Assembly: GCA_934875375.1 (NCBI GenBank)
Contig: CAKXHL010000010.1
Location: 1-64,000 of the forward strand
Direction: 5' to 3'
Source of the DNA: an uncultured bacterium
GTDB lineage: Bacteria > Bacillota > Clostridia > Oscillospirales > Ruminococcaceae
DNA length: 64,000 nucleotides
Shown piece after piece: positions 25,001 to 34,131 of the stretch. Each line of letters starts with the position of its first letter. The stretch's first letter is position 1. The notes below the pieces were generated by a model, which worked only from the letters and a program-made list of their open reading frames with translations, ran no database searches and was not told the DNA's origin. The translations under genes were made by a program, and so were the position numbers.

Positions 25001-27169
25001 ATGCTTCCGAACAATAGAAAACCGTATAGCAGAACTAAGAAAACGTCTGCCAGATCCAGCGCGCCTTCTGCGGAGAAAACTGCGGCTGTATCCGGCGCCA
25101 GAAGGAAAAGAAAAATTCCCTGGTATAAAAAAATCCTTCGGATGATGGTGCCAACCAAAAAAGACAGCACCGTAGACAAAATCCGCAAAGTCATTTTTGA
25201 TGTGGCAATTTTGGTCTTCATCGGCTCCTGTACTTATTTGATCAACTATTACGGTCAGTCGGACCATAACGCCAAATTTTATGACGGTGTGGCCGGCCTG
25301 CTGGGAAACGGAGAGGTAAGTGAGAACTATCCGCGGGCTTATTTGACGAAGTTTGCTTCTCTGTGGGAAATGAACGAGGATATTGTAGGCTGGTTGTCTA
25401 TCGACGGGACACAGGTGAATTATCCTGTGGTACAAAGCGATGACAACGATTATTACCTGCATAAGGATTTTTCCAAGGCGGACAACAAGTACGGCATTCC
25501 GTTTGCGGACTACCGGGTGGATATTTCCAAACCCAGCACCAACATCCCGATTTACAGCCATAACATGAAGGATGGCCAGATGTTTGGTGAATTGATCAAT
25601 TACCAGAGTTTGGACTATTATAAGCAGCATCCGGTGATTCAATTCGACAGCCTGTACGAAGAGGGAAAATATAAAATTGTAGGTATGTTTATTGCGTCCA
25701 CCTTACCGGAACATGCGCCGAACTTTGAATATCACAATTTTATCCAAGCAGACACCGACGAAGAATTGATGAATTTTGCCAACGAAGTCATTTCCCGGTC
25801 GCTGATTGTTACCGGTGTGGACATTCAGCCTGGGGATCAGTTGATTACACTTTCCACCTGCACATATGACTTTAAAGAAGCCCGTTTCGCCATTGTGGCC
25901 CGCCGTGTGCGGGAAGGCGAGTCGGAAACGGTGGACACCTCGGTTGCAAAAGTCAATCCCAATCCGGTGATGCCAAAAGCCTGGTACGAAGCCAAGAAAA
26001 TTGCCGCACTGGTAGCCGGTGTTTCCCTGTCTCCGGAGAATCTGTCGTTGAAACCGGGTGAAACAGCGGCTTTGACCGCAACGGTTCTGCCCAATACTGC
26101 GGTGAACCGCAACGTAACTTGGTCATCTTCCGATTCGTCAGTAGCCAGTGTGGATCAGTCTGGTAATGTAACGGCGTTGAAGAGCGGTACAGCAGTCATT
26201 ACCGTAACTACGGAAGAGAGCGGATTTACAGCTTCTGCCACGGTGACAGTGGGAATGGGGCCGATTACGGCGATGCATTTTGCCGGTGAAGCGGTCAGCA
26301 TTCCGGTGGATGGGAGCACCGATTTGAACAGCCTGCTGGTAGTGGAACCGGAAGGGGCGAATCGGGATGAACTGGCGTGGTCTTCTTCTGATCCGTCGGT
26401 GGCATCCGTTTCCGGCGGCGTGGTCAGCGGTAGGAAAATCGGATCTGCAACCATCACGGTATCCACGCCCAGCGGCATTTCCGCATCCATTACCGTGCAG
26501 GTAGGGACTTATATACCGGTGACAGGGTTGAGTATTTCCGGTCCTTCGGTTGTGGCCCCGAAAAAAAGCATCCAGTTACAAGCTGTCATTGCACCGGCGG
26601 ACGCGACGATGCGGGCCGTGACATGGTCCAGCAGTGATGAGAGAATTGCAACAGTGGACAATACTGGAAAGGTCACCGGAGTGAAAGAGGGGAGCGTCCG
26701 GATTCAGGCAACACTGCATGACAGTGTGAACGGAGATTTTGTCGCCCGCTATAATATCACTGTGTCCAAAGGCGGCAAGATTGAGTTGGCTGCCAGCGAA
26801 GCAGAGATTTCTGTTGGAAAACGGGTCTACATTGAATTTAATGCTTCCAATGGAGAGAATGTTGTTTGGACAATCGTCGGCGGCGACGGTCAGGCGAATA
26901 TCAGCGTAGATGGAAGCGATTTGGTAGTGAAGGGGGTAAAACCCGGCACGGTTCAGATTCAGGGAAGCTTTTCCGATGGCTCCGGAGCGGTGACATTGAC
27001 GATTTATGTTACACCGGGAGCCAGTTCGTCCGGTTCTTCTGCTCCGGATTCTTCCTCCAATACGGAAGAGGAGCCATCTTCCTCTTCCTCTGAAACATCG
27101 CCTCCGAATCCGGATGAAGGCGGAGAAGGCGGGGATAATCCGCCCAGTGTACCGAGTATTTGGGGATAA
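25001..27169 (+). CDS. Class B sortase fused to Ig-like (BIG2) repeats
   Basis: 722 residues. A basic N-terminus, one membrane helix (about 63-88, VIFDVAILVFIGSCTYLI) and a class B sortase domain with H187 in IYSHNM, C287 in TLSTCTYDF and R295. From about 340 the chain continues as BIG2-like Ig repeats (VTWSSSDSSVASVD, LAWSSSDPSVASVS, VTWSSSDERIATVD, then a weaker fourth), and ends in a Ser/Pro/Glu tail without an LPXTG-like signal. Class B sortases attach a protein to peptidoglycan; here the enzyme itself carries surface repeats. The ATG at 25001 follows AAAGGGG. No substrate gene lies next to it. The fusion is unusual; the domain calls are firm. Confidence 0.92.
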   Translation: MLPNNRKPYSRTKKTSARSSAPSAEKTAAVSGARRKRKIPWYKKILRMMVPTKKDSTVDKIRKVIFDVAILVFIGSCTYLINYYGQSDHNAKFYDGVAGLLGNGEVSENYPRAYLTKFASLWEMNEDIVGWLSIDGTQVNYPVVQSDDNDYYLHKDFSKADNKYGIPFADYRVDISKPSTNIPIYSHNMKDGQMFGELINYQSLDYYKQHPVIQFDSLYEEGKYKIVGMFIASTLPEHAPNFEYHNFIQADTDEELMNFANEVISRSLIVTGVDIQPGDQLITLSTCTYDFKEARFAIVARRVREGESETVDTSVAKVNPNPVMPKAWYEAKKIAALVAGVSLSPENLSLKPGETAALTATVLPNTAVNRNVTWSSSDSSVASVDQSGNVTALKSGTAVITVTTEESGFTASATVTVGMGPITAMHFAGEAVSIPVDGSTDLNSLLVVEPEGANRDELAWSSSDPSVASVSGGVVSGRKIGSATITVSTPSGISASITVQVGTYIPVTGLSISGPSVVAPKKSIQLQAVIAPADATMRAVTWSSSDERIATVDNTGKVTGVKEGSVRIQATLHDSVNGDFVARYNITVSKGGKIELAASEAEISVGKRVYIEFNASNGENVVWTIVGGDGQANISVDGSDLVVKGVKPGTVQIQGSFSDGSGAVTLTIYVTPGASSSGSSAPDSSSNTEEEPSSSSSETSPPNPDEGGEGGDNPPSVPSIWG

Positions 27170-27204
27170 TCATGCAAAAAATGAAGAATTTTATAAAATT
27201 CGGC

Positions 27205-27243
27205 TAAAAAAGAGGGACAGAGAAATTCTCTGTCCCTCTTTTG
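27205..27243 (+). terminator. Terminator after the sortase gene
   Basis: Strong stem, GAGGGACAGAGAA with its complement, flanked by A and T runs. Confidence 0.9.
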
Positions 27244-27367
27244 CGTGGGTAATGGTATCTGATTTGATTCCTTTGTGCAAAAACAGCTCTTTTTAGCGGT
27301 ATGTTTTTTAAAAACTGGAATGACAGACGATCAAAAGCCGGAAAACCGCGTCAGACAGTTAATGCTT

Positions 27368-27928
27368 TCAAAGGGTCTTTGGCTTTTTGGGTCGCGGCGG
27401 TAGCTTGCCGGCTGAGCCAGATGTATGCGCTGCTGTCGGGGAAGTATCGCCTTTTTTGTTGGGGTTTTCTGATATTGGGGCACTGCTTTGCAAAGCGGAA
27501 CGCTCTGCTGTGAGCACTGGTTTCTTTTTCGTTGTAGCCTTTGAGGTCTCCCCCTTTTTTCTTTCGCCGCTTTTGGGCACTGCCTTTTTGGTGCTGAGCG
27601 TTTTACAACTGGAAGAAAACAACGGAGTCCATCCCAGCAGCTCCCCGTCTCCGTATTCGCCGTCCGGCAGGACCAGTACTTCTGCCACTTCGGCCCAGCG
27701 TTCTTTGGGATTGCCGAGAGTGTGGTATTTTCCCTCGCCGGCTACCGCCAGCTTTACGCCGTTGTCTAGCTCGACGCGCGTATTCCCGATTTCCATCCCG
27801 TCGACGATTTTGATTTTACGCCGGTCAACCTCCCGTTCTTCTCCGGTGAAACAGTTGATGACAATGGTCTTTTTGACAGATTTTGGCTTGGACATTTTGG
27901 GCAGATCAGACGGTTTCCTCTTCATCAT
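27368..27928 (-). CDS. Unknown basic protein with Lys/Pro-rich tail
   Basis: 186 residues, no recognised family. The first 100 residues look like a compact beta-rich domain (INCFTGEEREVDRRKIKIVD, VELDNGVKLAVAGEGKYHTL). The rest is disordered and rich in Lys, Ser, Thr and Pro, ending KLPPRPKKPKTL. No membrane segment or signal peptide, so it should be cytoplasmic; the charge suggests nucleic-acid or surface binding. Tandem ATGs at 27928 and 27925 follow AAGGAGA. It stands alone, divergent from pepT. Confidence 0.7.
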   Translation of the reverse strand: MMKRKPSDLPKMSKPKSVKKTIVINCFTGEEREVDRRKIKIVDGMEIGNTRVELDNGVKLAVAGEGKYHTLGNPKERWAEVAEVLVLPDGEYGDGELLGWTPLFSSSCKTLSTKKAVPKSGERKKGETSKATTKKKPVLTAERSALQSSAPISENPNKKGDTSPTAAHTSGSAGKLPPRPKKPKTL

Positions 27929-28013
27929 TTGGAATCTCCTTATTTTTTCTAACCTTATCATACCCCGGAAAAGAAAATTTGGCAACGGGGTTTCTTTTCC
28001 TCCTAATAAATGG

Positions 28014-28019
28014 TATACT
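28014..28019 (+). promoter_or_regulatory. Extended -10 element before pepT
   Basis: TGGTATACT, an extended -10 (TGnTATACT), about 33 nt before the pepT start. No good -35 is seen. Confidence 0.5.
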
Positions 28020-28052
28020 GAAAACAATCATTTATCGCAAGGAGGATTTTTT

Positions 28053-29288
28053 ATGACCACGGTTTTGGACAGGTTTTTAAAGTACGTAAGCTTTGATACA
28101 GAGTCGGCACCCGGTGCGGACTGTTTTCCCAGTACGGCGAAGCAAAAAGTATTCGCTCAGTATCTGGTAGAAGAACTCAAAGGAATCGGCATTGCCGACG
28201 CGGCGATGGACGAGTTCGGTTATGTGACCGGTACGCTGCAGTCCAATGTCGATTTTGATGTTCCGGTATTCGGCTTTATTTCCCATATGGACACTTCTCC
28301 GGATATGCCCGGCAACAATATCAAGCCGCAGGTGATTAAAAATTATGACGGCGGTGATATTGTACTCAACAAAGAACTGGGTATTGTGCTAAGTCCGAAA
28401 AATTTCCCTAAAATGCTGATGTATCAGGGGAAAGATCTGATTACCACCGATGGGACGACCCTGCTGGGCGCGGACAATAAGGCAGGTATTACTGCGATTG
28501 TCGGTATGGTGGAATACCTGCTGGAGCATCCGGAAGTAAAGCATGGCACCATCAAAATCGGTTTTACTCCCGATGAAGAGGTTGGCACCGGTGTGGATCA
28601 CTTCAATGTGGAAAAATTCGGTGCCCAGTTTGCCTATACGGTGGACGGCGGTACCATTGGAAGCTTGGAGTACGACAATTTCAACGCTTCTTCCGCAAAG
28701 GTACATATCAACGGACAGAGTGTGCATCCTGGTTCGGCCAAGGGGAAAATGGTCAACGCGGTGCTGGTTGCCATGGAGTTTCAGGGAATGCTTCCGGTAT
28801 TTGAAAATCCTGCCTGCACCGAAGGGCACGAGGGCTTTAATCATCTGAATTCCATGAAAGGGAATGTGGAAAAAGCCGATATGTCCTACATCCTGCGCGA
28901 CCATGATTCGGCTAAGTTGGAAAAGAAAAAAGAAACTTTCCGCAAAATTGCCGCCTATCTCAACGATAAATATGGGGCGGATACGGTTACGGTTACCATT
29001 ACGGATTCTTACCGGAACATGAAAGAGCAAATCCTCAATCATATGTATATTGTGGACGCAGCCAAAGAAGCCATTGAAAAAGCCGGTGTAAAGGTGATCA
29101 GCGGCCCGGTGCGCGGCGGTACCGACGGTGCGCGCCTGTCCTTTATGGGATTGCCTTGCCCCAATTTGGGTGCCGGCAGCCACAGCGCTCATGGCAAATA
29201 CGAGTATGTCTGCGTGCAGGCGATGGAAACGAACATCAAAGTTTTGACCAGTATCGCTTCGCGGATCTGTGAAATTCACGCCAAATAA
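28053..29288 (+). CDS. pepT: Peptidase T (tripeptide aminopeptidase)
   Basis: 411 residues, M20B metallopeptidase releasing the N-terminal residue of tripeptides in the cytoplasm. Metal ligands and catalytic residues are visible: SHMDTSPD (His and Asp), LLGADNKAGI (bridging Asp), FTPDEEVGTG (catalytic Glu pair), and the C-terminal AGSHSAHGKYE. AAGGAGG lies before the ATG at 28053. Length is usual. A terminator follows, so it is probably a single-gene unit. Confidence 0.96.
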   Translation: MTTVLDRFLKYVSFDTESAPGADCFPSTAKQKVFAQYLVEELKGIGIADAAMDEFGYVTGTLQSNVDFDVPVFGFISHMDTSPDMPGNNIKPQVIKNYDGGDIVLNKELGIVLSPKNFPKMLMYQGKDLITTDGTTLLGADNKAGITAIVGMVEYLLEHPEVKHGTIKIGFTPDEEVGTGVDHFNVEKFGAQFAYTVDGGTIGSLEYDNFNASSAKVHINGQSVHPGSAKGKMVNAVLVAMEFQGMLPVFENPACTEGHEGFNHLNSMKGNVEKADMSYILRDHDSAKLEKKKETFRKIAAYLNDKYGADTVTVTITDSYRNMKEQILNHMYIVDAAKEAIEKAGVKVISGPVRGGTDGARLSFMGLPCPNLGAGSHSAHGKYEYVCVQAMETNIKVLTSIASRICEIHAK

Positions 29289-29301
29289 AAAGTCCATCCT
29301 C

Positions 29302-29328
29302 AAAAAGCCCGCTTTTGCGGGCTTTTTG
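29302..29328 (+). terminator. Terminator after pepT
   Basis: Perfect AAAAAGCCCGC stem with a TTTT loop and T-run. Confidence 0.92.
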
Positions 29329-29465
29329 ATTGATATGGCAGGAAAGATAAGATTTTCCTGATATGGGCTTTGCCGAATCAGGTGCAAAAAATCCCACTTT
29401 TCCAGGTTTCTCTCTGCGGGGCAGAAAGATCGGAAGAAGACTTCTCAACAGATATTGGGATACCC

Positions 29466-29494
29466 TTGACCAACCAACGCATGTGCGGTAAAAT
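29466..29494 (+). promoter_or_regulatory. Promoter of the CDF exporter gene
   Basis: TTGACC and TAAAAT with a 17-nt spacer, 56 nt before the start codon. Confidence 0.65.
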
Positions 29495-29549
29495 TTATTG
29501 TATAACCCAAGGAATCGGCGGGTATGCGAACGGGGGAAAGGGGAAAACG

Positions 29550-30716
29550 ATGACAGATCTTCTGGTAAAACTTTTTATTAAAAATGCAGATCAGATCAGT
29601 TCGCCTAAGGTGCGGGAGCGGTATGGCATGCTCAGCAGCTGGGTTGCAATTGTCTGCAATTTGTTGTTGTTTGCGGCAAAGTTCATATTGGGGCTGATTT
29701 CCAACTCCATCGCCATTACAGGCGATGCGTTTAACAACCTTTCGGATGTAGGCAGCGGTGTTGTAACCTTTATTGGCTTTCGGGCGGCTGCGGCGCCTGC
29801 CGATGAGGACCACCCTTTTGGGCATGGACGGATTGAATACATCAGCGGATTGGTGATCACGTTTTTTGTATTGCTGGTAGGCTTTGACGTCGTAAAAAGC
29901 TCCATTGGGAAAATCATACATCCGGAGCCGGTAGAGTTCAGCCTGTTTGTGATTGCAGGGTTGGCGCTGTCCATTCTGGTCAAACTTTGGATGGGCGCGT
30001 TTAACCGAAAACTGAGCAAAAAAATTGATTCCGGAACCCTGTGGGCGGCGGCCCAGGATAGTTTGAACGACTGTATTTCCACCGGCGCCACAACGCTTGG
30101 CATTGTAATTGCACGTTTTTTGCCGTTTTCCATCGACGGATTTTTAGGATTGATGGTGGGCGGATTTATTCTGTATGCCGGATATGGGCTTGCCAGAGAT
30201 ACCATCAGTCCGCTGCTGGGGCAGAAACCGGATCCGGAATTGGTAAACCAACTGTATGACATGATTTTAAGCTATCCGGATATCACCGGCGTACATGATC
30301 TGGTGTTGCATGATTACGGGCCCGGACGGATGATGGGCAGCGCGCATGTGGAGGTTTCCCGCACACTGGATGTCATGCAGGCTCACGATATGATCGACAA
30401 TGCAGAAAAGCATGTCCAGGCGGTGCTGCACATGCCTTTTGTCCTGCATTATGACCCGGTTGCGGACGATTGTGAGGAAACCCAGCTGATGCGCAAAAAA
30501 ATGGAAGAGATTGTTCGGCAGGTCAACCGTGAAATGACCATCCACGATTTCAGGATGGTTCCAGGTCCGACGCATACCAATTTGATTTTTGACGTGGTGG
30601 TGCCTAACGGCGAAACGAGAAAAAATGCGGAGCTGAAAAAAGAAATTGACAGCTGCCTCGAGCAGGAGGACCAGACTTATTTTACCGTTGTTACTTTTGA
30701 CCGGAACTATATTTGA
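29550..30716 (+). CDS. Cation diffusion facilitator (CDF) metal exporter
   Basis: 388 residues. Six membrane helices, with the metal-site motifs ITGDAFNNLSD and HPFGHGRIEYI of the CDF family, then a cytoplasmic ferredoxin-like domain (about 215-300: DLVLHDYGPGRMMGSAHVEV) and an extra C-terminal extension of about 90 residues ending VVTFDRNYI. The helix II motif (D..N..D) resembles the Mn/Fe-type CDF exporters more than the zinc type, but specificity is uncertain. AAAGGGG lies before the ATG at 29550. Confidence 0.92.
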   Translation: MTDLLVKLFIKNADQISSPKVRERYGMLSSWVAIVCNLLLFAAKFILGLISNSIAITGDAFNNLSDVGSGVVTFIGFRAAAAPADEDHPFGHGRIEYISGLVITFFVLLVGFDVVKSSIGKIIHPEPVEFSLFVIAGLALSILVKLWMGAFNRKLSKKIDSGTLWAAAQDSLNDCISTGATTLGIVIARFLPFSIDGFLGLMVGGFILYAGYGLARDTISPLLGQKPDPELVNQLYDMILSYPDITGVHDLVLHDYGPGRMMGSAHVEVSRTLDVMQAHDMIDNAEKHVQAVLHMPFVLHYDPVADDCEETQLMRKKMEEIVRQVNREMTIHDFRMVPGPTHTNLIFDVVVPNGETRKNAELKKEIDSCLEQEDQTYFTVVTFDRNYI

Positions 30717-30755
30717 CCGAGCGGCAGACGACTCCTGCCGCGGGGCATTTTGCAG

Positions 30756-30796
30756 AAAACCGCCTCTGGACTTGTTTTCCAGAGGCGGTTTTTGCA
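30756..30796 (+). terminator. Terminator after the CDF exporter gene
   Basis: Perfect stem AAACCGCCTCTGGA with its complement, then T residues. Confidence 0.9.
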
Positions 30797-30973
30797 AATT
30801 GCAGGCGGCTTTTTCGTTCCGGCTGTGGGAGACAGCTTTTTTGGGGACAGCGAAAAAGCAGGACCTTTGCCTGCCCGATGAGGCCGGCGTTTATTTGGGC
30901 CGCCGGTCTGAACAGCATCGGCAGACGGGCAATTTTTGATAAAATAGTCGAAAAAGGAATTTTCTCTCTTATT

Positions 30974-31018
30974 ATAGTAAAGATATTTACTAAAAGCAAT
31001 AGTAAATATCTTTACTAT
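30974..31018 (+). promoter_or_regulatory. Nested palindrome: double operator before the Xre gene
   Basis: Perfect 19-bp inverted repeat (30974-30992 and 31000-31018) with a 7-nt loop. Each arm is itself a dyad, AGTAAA-N4-TTTACT, so two like sites lie about 24 bp apart, center to center. The position, 35 nt before the Xre start, suggests cooperative autorepression. It could also form a large RNA hairpin. Confidence 0.7.
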
Positions 31019-31052
31019 GCTAACATTTTGAAAAAGAATGTTGGTGAGAGAA

Positions 31053-31298
31053 ATGCCGTCTTATATGCAACGCCTGCGCAATCTGCGGGAAGATCACGAC
31101 ATGACCCAGGAACAAATTGCGCAGATTCTGGGAACCTCCCAGACCATGTACGCCCGATATGAACGGGGAGGTAGTGAGCTGCCAATCCGCCATTTGATTA
31201 CGCTGTGCCGTTATTATCAGGTATCAGCCGATTTTGTCCTGGGATTGGAGGCACCGCATCTCTCCTGCGAAAGAGGAAAGGTGCCGAAGAAGGGATAG
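31053..31298 (+). CDS. Small Xre-family transcriptional regulator
   Basis: 81 residues, a single helix-turn-helix domain (DMTQEQIAQILGTSQTMYAR YERG, about 14-37; then LITLCRYYQVSADFVLGLEA). GGTGAGAG precedes the ATG at 31053; an ATG at 31038 has only a weak site. It is a stand-alone repressor-like protein of the type that controls its own gene or a nearby toxin, but no toxin or other target is adjacent. The nested palindrome just upstream is its probable operator. Confidence 0.88.
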   Translation: MPSYMQRLRNLREDHDMTQEQIAQILGTSQTMYARYERGGSELPIRHLITLCRYYQVSADFVLGLEAPHLSCERGKVPKKG

Positions 31299-31341
31299 GG
31301 AGAAGCGGAGAAGGAAATTTTTCAAAAAAAATGCTCAGAAA

Positions 31342-31376
31342 AAAACCGGTGAAATCATCTGCTTTCACCGGTTTTG
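31342..31376 (+). terminator. Bidirectional terminator between the Xre gene and mnmA
   Basis: AAAACCGGTGAAA stem with perfect complement and an 8-nt loop, flanked by A and T runs. Confidence 0.88.
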
Positions 31377-31380
31377 CCGT

Positions 31381-32424
31381 TTATTCCATTTGGCTTTCGA
31401 TATATCCGCCGCCCAGGACGTAGTCCTTATCGTAAAAAACGCAGGATTGGCCCGGTGCAGGCGCACGCTGGGGTATATCAAACAACACACGGGCGGCGCC
31501 ATTCGGCAAGGGGGTGATCTGCGCCTCGGCCTCTTTGGCCATGGAGCGAATCTTCACGCCGGCACGAATCGGCCGGGTTGGTTCATCAAAAGGAATCCAG
31601 CGGCAGTCCCGCAGCACAACGCCTGCGGCGAATTCCTCGCCGGCGTCGCCTAAATAAATGCGATTGGTTCGCGGGTCCATGGATTTGATGAATACCGGGC
31701 GGCCCAGGGCGATGCCCAGCCCCTTGCGCTGGCCGACGGTGTAATGCAAAAGCCCTTTATGCCGGCCGCAAATATTCCCTTCCGGAGAGATGAAGTCCCC
31801 CTCCGGCATGGTCCCGAACCGTTCTTCGATATAAGACGGATAATTGTTGTCCGGGATAAAGCAGATCTCCTGGCTGTCCGGTGCCGAGGCACAGGGCAAT
31901 CCGGCTTGTGCGGCGATGGCCCGCACCTGATCTTTAGCCATCCCCTCCAGTGGCAGACACAGCATGGATAACTGCTCCTGGCTGAGGCGGTAAAGCATAT
32001 AAGACTGATCCCGGGGCAGAAATTTTGCCTTTTTTAACAGATATCGGCCTTCCCGCTCCTCGATTCCAGCATAATGGCCGGTGACGATGGTGTCGAATCC
32101 CCTCGCTTTTGCCTCCCGGCAGAGGAGGGCAAACTTGGTGGAGGGATTGCAGAGAATGCAAGGGTTGGGAGTCTGTCCCCGGCGGTAGGCTTCAGCCCAG
32201 GGGGTGACAACCTCCCGTTGGAACCACTCTTCTTCCTGCGCTACGATCAGCGGAATGCCCATGGCGTCCGCTGCGGCCTGCGCCGCTTCGACAGTGCTGT
32301 TGTGAGCGGGGGAGAGATGCAAAACCAATCCGGTTACATCGTACCCCTGTTCTTTCATCAGGTGGACGCAGACAGAAGAGTCGACACCGCCGGAAAGCGC
32401 CACCAGGATTTTGTTACATTTCAC
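31381..32424 (-). CDS. mnmA: tRNA 2-thiouridylase
   Basis: 347 residues. PP-loop ALSGGVDSSV near residue 9; catalytic cysteines C89 in NPCILCN and C188 in QEICFI; the GHYAGIEE and YTVGQRKGLGI motifs follow. It adds sulfur at U34 of Lys, Glu and Gln tRNAs, using sulfur passed on from a cysteine desulfurase, which fits the nifS gene two positions upstream in the same operon. The ATG at 32424 overlaps the end of nifU by 11 nt. Confidence 0.96.
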   Translation of the reverse strand: MKCNKILVALSGGVDSSVCVHLMKEQGYDVTGLVLHLSPAHNSTVEAAQAAADAMGIPLIVAQEEEWFQREVVTPWAEAYRRGQTPNPCILCNPSTKFALLCREAKARGFDTIVTGHYAGIEEREGRYLLKKAKFLPRDQSYMLYRLSQEQLSMLCLPLEGMAKDQVRAIAAQAGLPCASAPDSQEICFIPDNNYPSYIEERFGTMPEGDFISPEGNICGRHKGLLHYTVGQRKGLGIALGRPVFIKSMDPRTNRIYLGDAGEEFAAGVVLRDCRWIPFDEPTRPIRAGVKIRSMAKEAEAQITPLPNGAARVLFDIPQRAPAPGQSCVFYDKDYVLGGGYIESQME

Positions 32425-32851
32425 AGGCCAGATGCTCCTCGTCCGGATCTTTTAATTCCCCTACGAAAGGAGTAGGGTCAATGCCTTGCCGGGTATAGTA
32501 GTCAGCCAGCGCGGTTTTAATCGCCTGTTCAGCCAGTACGGAACAATGGATTTTAACGGGCGGCAGCCCCTCCAAAGCCTCTACGACAGCGCTGTTGGTC
32601 AGCTTCAGCGCATCTTCTACCGTTTTGCCTTTGATCATTTCAGTGGCCATGGAGCTGGTGGCGATGGCGGCGCCGCAGCCAAAGGTTTTGAACTTGACGT
32701 CTTCAATCACGCCGTTTTCGATCTTCAGGTACATTTTCATGATATCGCCGCATTTGGCGTTGCCTACTTCCCCTACACCGTTGGCATCCTCAATTTCGCC
32801 TACGTTGCGGGGGTTGGTGAAATGGTCCATGACTTTTTCAGAATATAACAT
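32414..32851 (-). CDS. nifU: Fe-S cluster scaffold (NifU/IscU N-terminal type)
   Basis: 145 residues. A single IscU-like scaffold domain with its three cluster ligands C34 (NAKCGD), C59 (TFGCGAAIATSS) and C103 (KIHCSVLAEQA). It builds Fe-S clusters from sulfur supplied by the neighbouring desulfurase. AGGAGG precedes the ATG at 32851, 13 nt after nifS. The additional C-terminal stretch (PDEEHLACEM) has one further cysteine. The nifS-nifU-mnmA order is frequent in Clostridia. Confidence 0.95.
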   Translation of the reverse strand: MLYSEKVMDHFTNPRNVGEIEDANGVGEVGNAKCGDIMKMYLKIENGVIEDVKFKTFGCGAAIATSSMATEMIKGKTVEDALKLTNSAVVEALEGLPPVKIHCSVLAEQAIKTALADYYTRQGIDPTPFVGELKDPDEEHLACEM

Positions 32852-32864
32852 AGCAAAAGCCTCC

Positions 32865-34058
32865 TTATGCTTTGATGATGCGTTCCCACAGGGGCGACAT
32901 GGCGCGCAGACGGTCAATGACGCCGGGGAGCACCTTCAGAATATAGTCCACATCTTCCATGGTATTGTAATCGCTGAAAGTCAGCCGCAAGGAGCCGTGG
33001 GCCACTTCATGCACCAGGCCAATGCTTAACAGCACATGACTGGGGTCCAGCGAGCCGGAAGTACAGGCAGAGCCGGAAGATGCGCAGATCCCCATGGCAT
33101 CAAGGGTCAGCAGCAAAGCTTCGCCTTCCACGCCCTCAAAAGAAAAGTTTACGTTGCCCGGCAGCCGGTGAGCCGCGTCGCCGTTCAGATGAACCCGTTC
33201 CATTTTGGAAATTTCCGCAATCAACCGGTCCCGCATGGCGCAGAGCTTGGCTGCGCGGCCGGGAATGTCGGCACAGGCAGTCTCGATGGCAACGCCCAGC
33301 CCGACGATGGCTGCGATATTTTCGGTGCCCGCCCGGTGGCCACGTTCTTGGGCGCCGCCGTCAATCAGGTTGGGCAGGCGAATGCCCTTGCGGCAGTACA
33401 GCGCGCCAATGCCCTTTTGGGCATGGATTTTGTGGCCGGACAGGGAGAGCAGATCAATGTTTTGTTCGACCACGTTGATCGGAACATTGCCTACTGCCTG
33501 CACTGCGTCGGTGTGGAACAGCACGCCGTGTTTTTTGCACACGGCACCGATTTCGGCGATCGGCTGAATGGTGCCGATTTCATTATTGGCGTACATAATG
33601 CTGACCAGCGCGGTATCCTCCCGAATGGCGTTTTCCACCTGCTCGGCTGTGATCAGCCCTTTATCATTTACCGGCAGATAAGTGACTTCAAACCCTTCTT
33701 TTTCCAGTGCGGCACAGGTGTGCAGAACCGCGTGATGTTCAAATACGGTGGTGATAATATGTTTTTTGCCTTTCGGCGCCATCAGATGGGCAGCGCCTTT
33801 GATCGCCCAGTTGTCTGACTCCGAACCGCCGGAGGTAAAGTATACTTCTACCGGATAGTCAGGCCGGGACGGGGGAATCCCCAAGGCTTTTTCCACTTTA
33901 TGGCGGGCATCCTCCATAGCGATGCGGGCCTCACGCCCTTTTTTGTAAATGCTGGAGGCGTTGCCGTAGCCGTCGGTCAGCCAGGGCATCATGGCTTCGA
34001 GCACTTCTGGGGAGATTTGGGTGGTTGCCGCATTGTCTGCGTACACAAAACGGGTCAT
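32865..34058 (-). CDS. nifS: Cysteine desulfurase
   Basis: 397 residues, PLP enzyme that removes sulfur from cysteine for Fe-S clusters and tRNA thiolation. Visible: the N-terminal YADNAATT, EHHAVL, the PLP lysine in SGHKIHAQKG, and the catalytic cysteine loop SSGSACTSG. It is the first gene of the operon with nifU and mnmA. No IscR regulator gene is adjacent. Confidence 0.96.
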   Translation of the reverse strand: MTRFVYADNAATTQISPEVLEAMMPWLTDGYGNASSIYKKGREARIAMEDARHKVEKALGIPPSRPDYPVEVYFTSGGSESDNWAIKGAAHLMAPKGKKHIITTVFEHHAVLHTCAALEKEGFEVTYLPVNDKGLITAEQVENAIREDTALVSIMYANNEIGTIQPIAEIGAVCKKHGVLFHTDAVQAVGNVPINVVEQNIDLLSLSGHKIHAQKGIGALYCRKGIRLPNLIDGGAQERGHRAGTENIAAIVGLGVAIETACADIPGRAAKLCAMRDRLIAEISKMERVHLNGDAAHRLPGNVNFSFEGVEGEALLLTLDAMGICASSGSACTSGSLDPSHVLLSIGLVHEVAHGSLRLTFSDYNTMEDVDYILKVLPGVIDRLRAMSPLWERIIKA

Positions 34059-34131
34059 AATCTATCATCCTTTTTCTTTTGACATCGGTTTTTATCCATA
34101 AAATCGCGGCTGACGCTTCGATTTCAGCTCT

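Noticed and set aside
27387..28052. 222-codon upstream extension of pepT
   Set aside because: It runs antisense to the unknown basic protein gene; pepT has a strong ribosome binding site at 28053 and the usual length from there.
31053..31298. Toxin-antitoxin module with the Xre gene as antitoxin
   Set aside because: The neighbours are a CDF exporter gene and mnmA; no toxin-sized partner lies up- or downstream.
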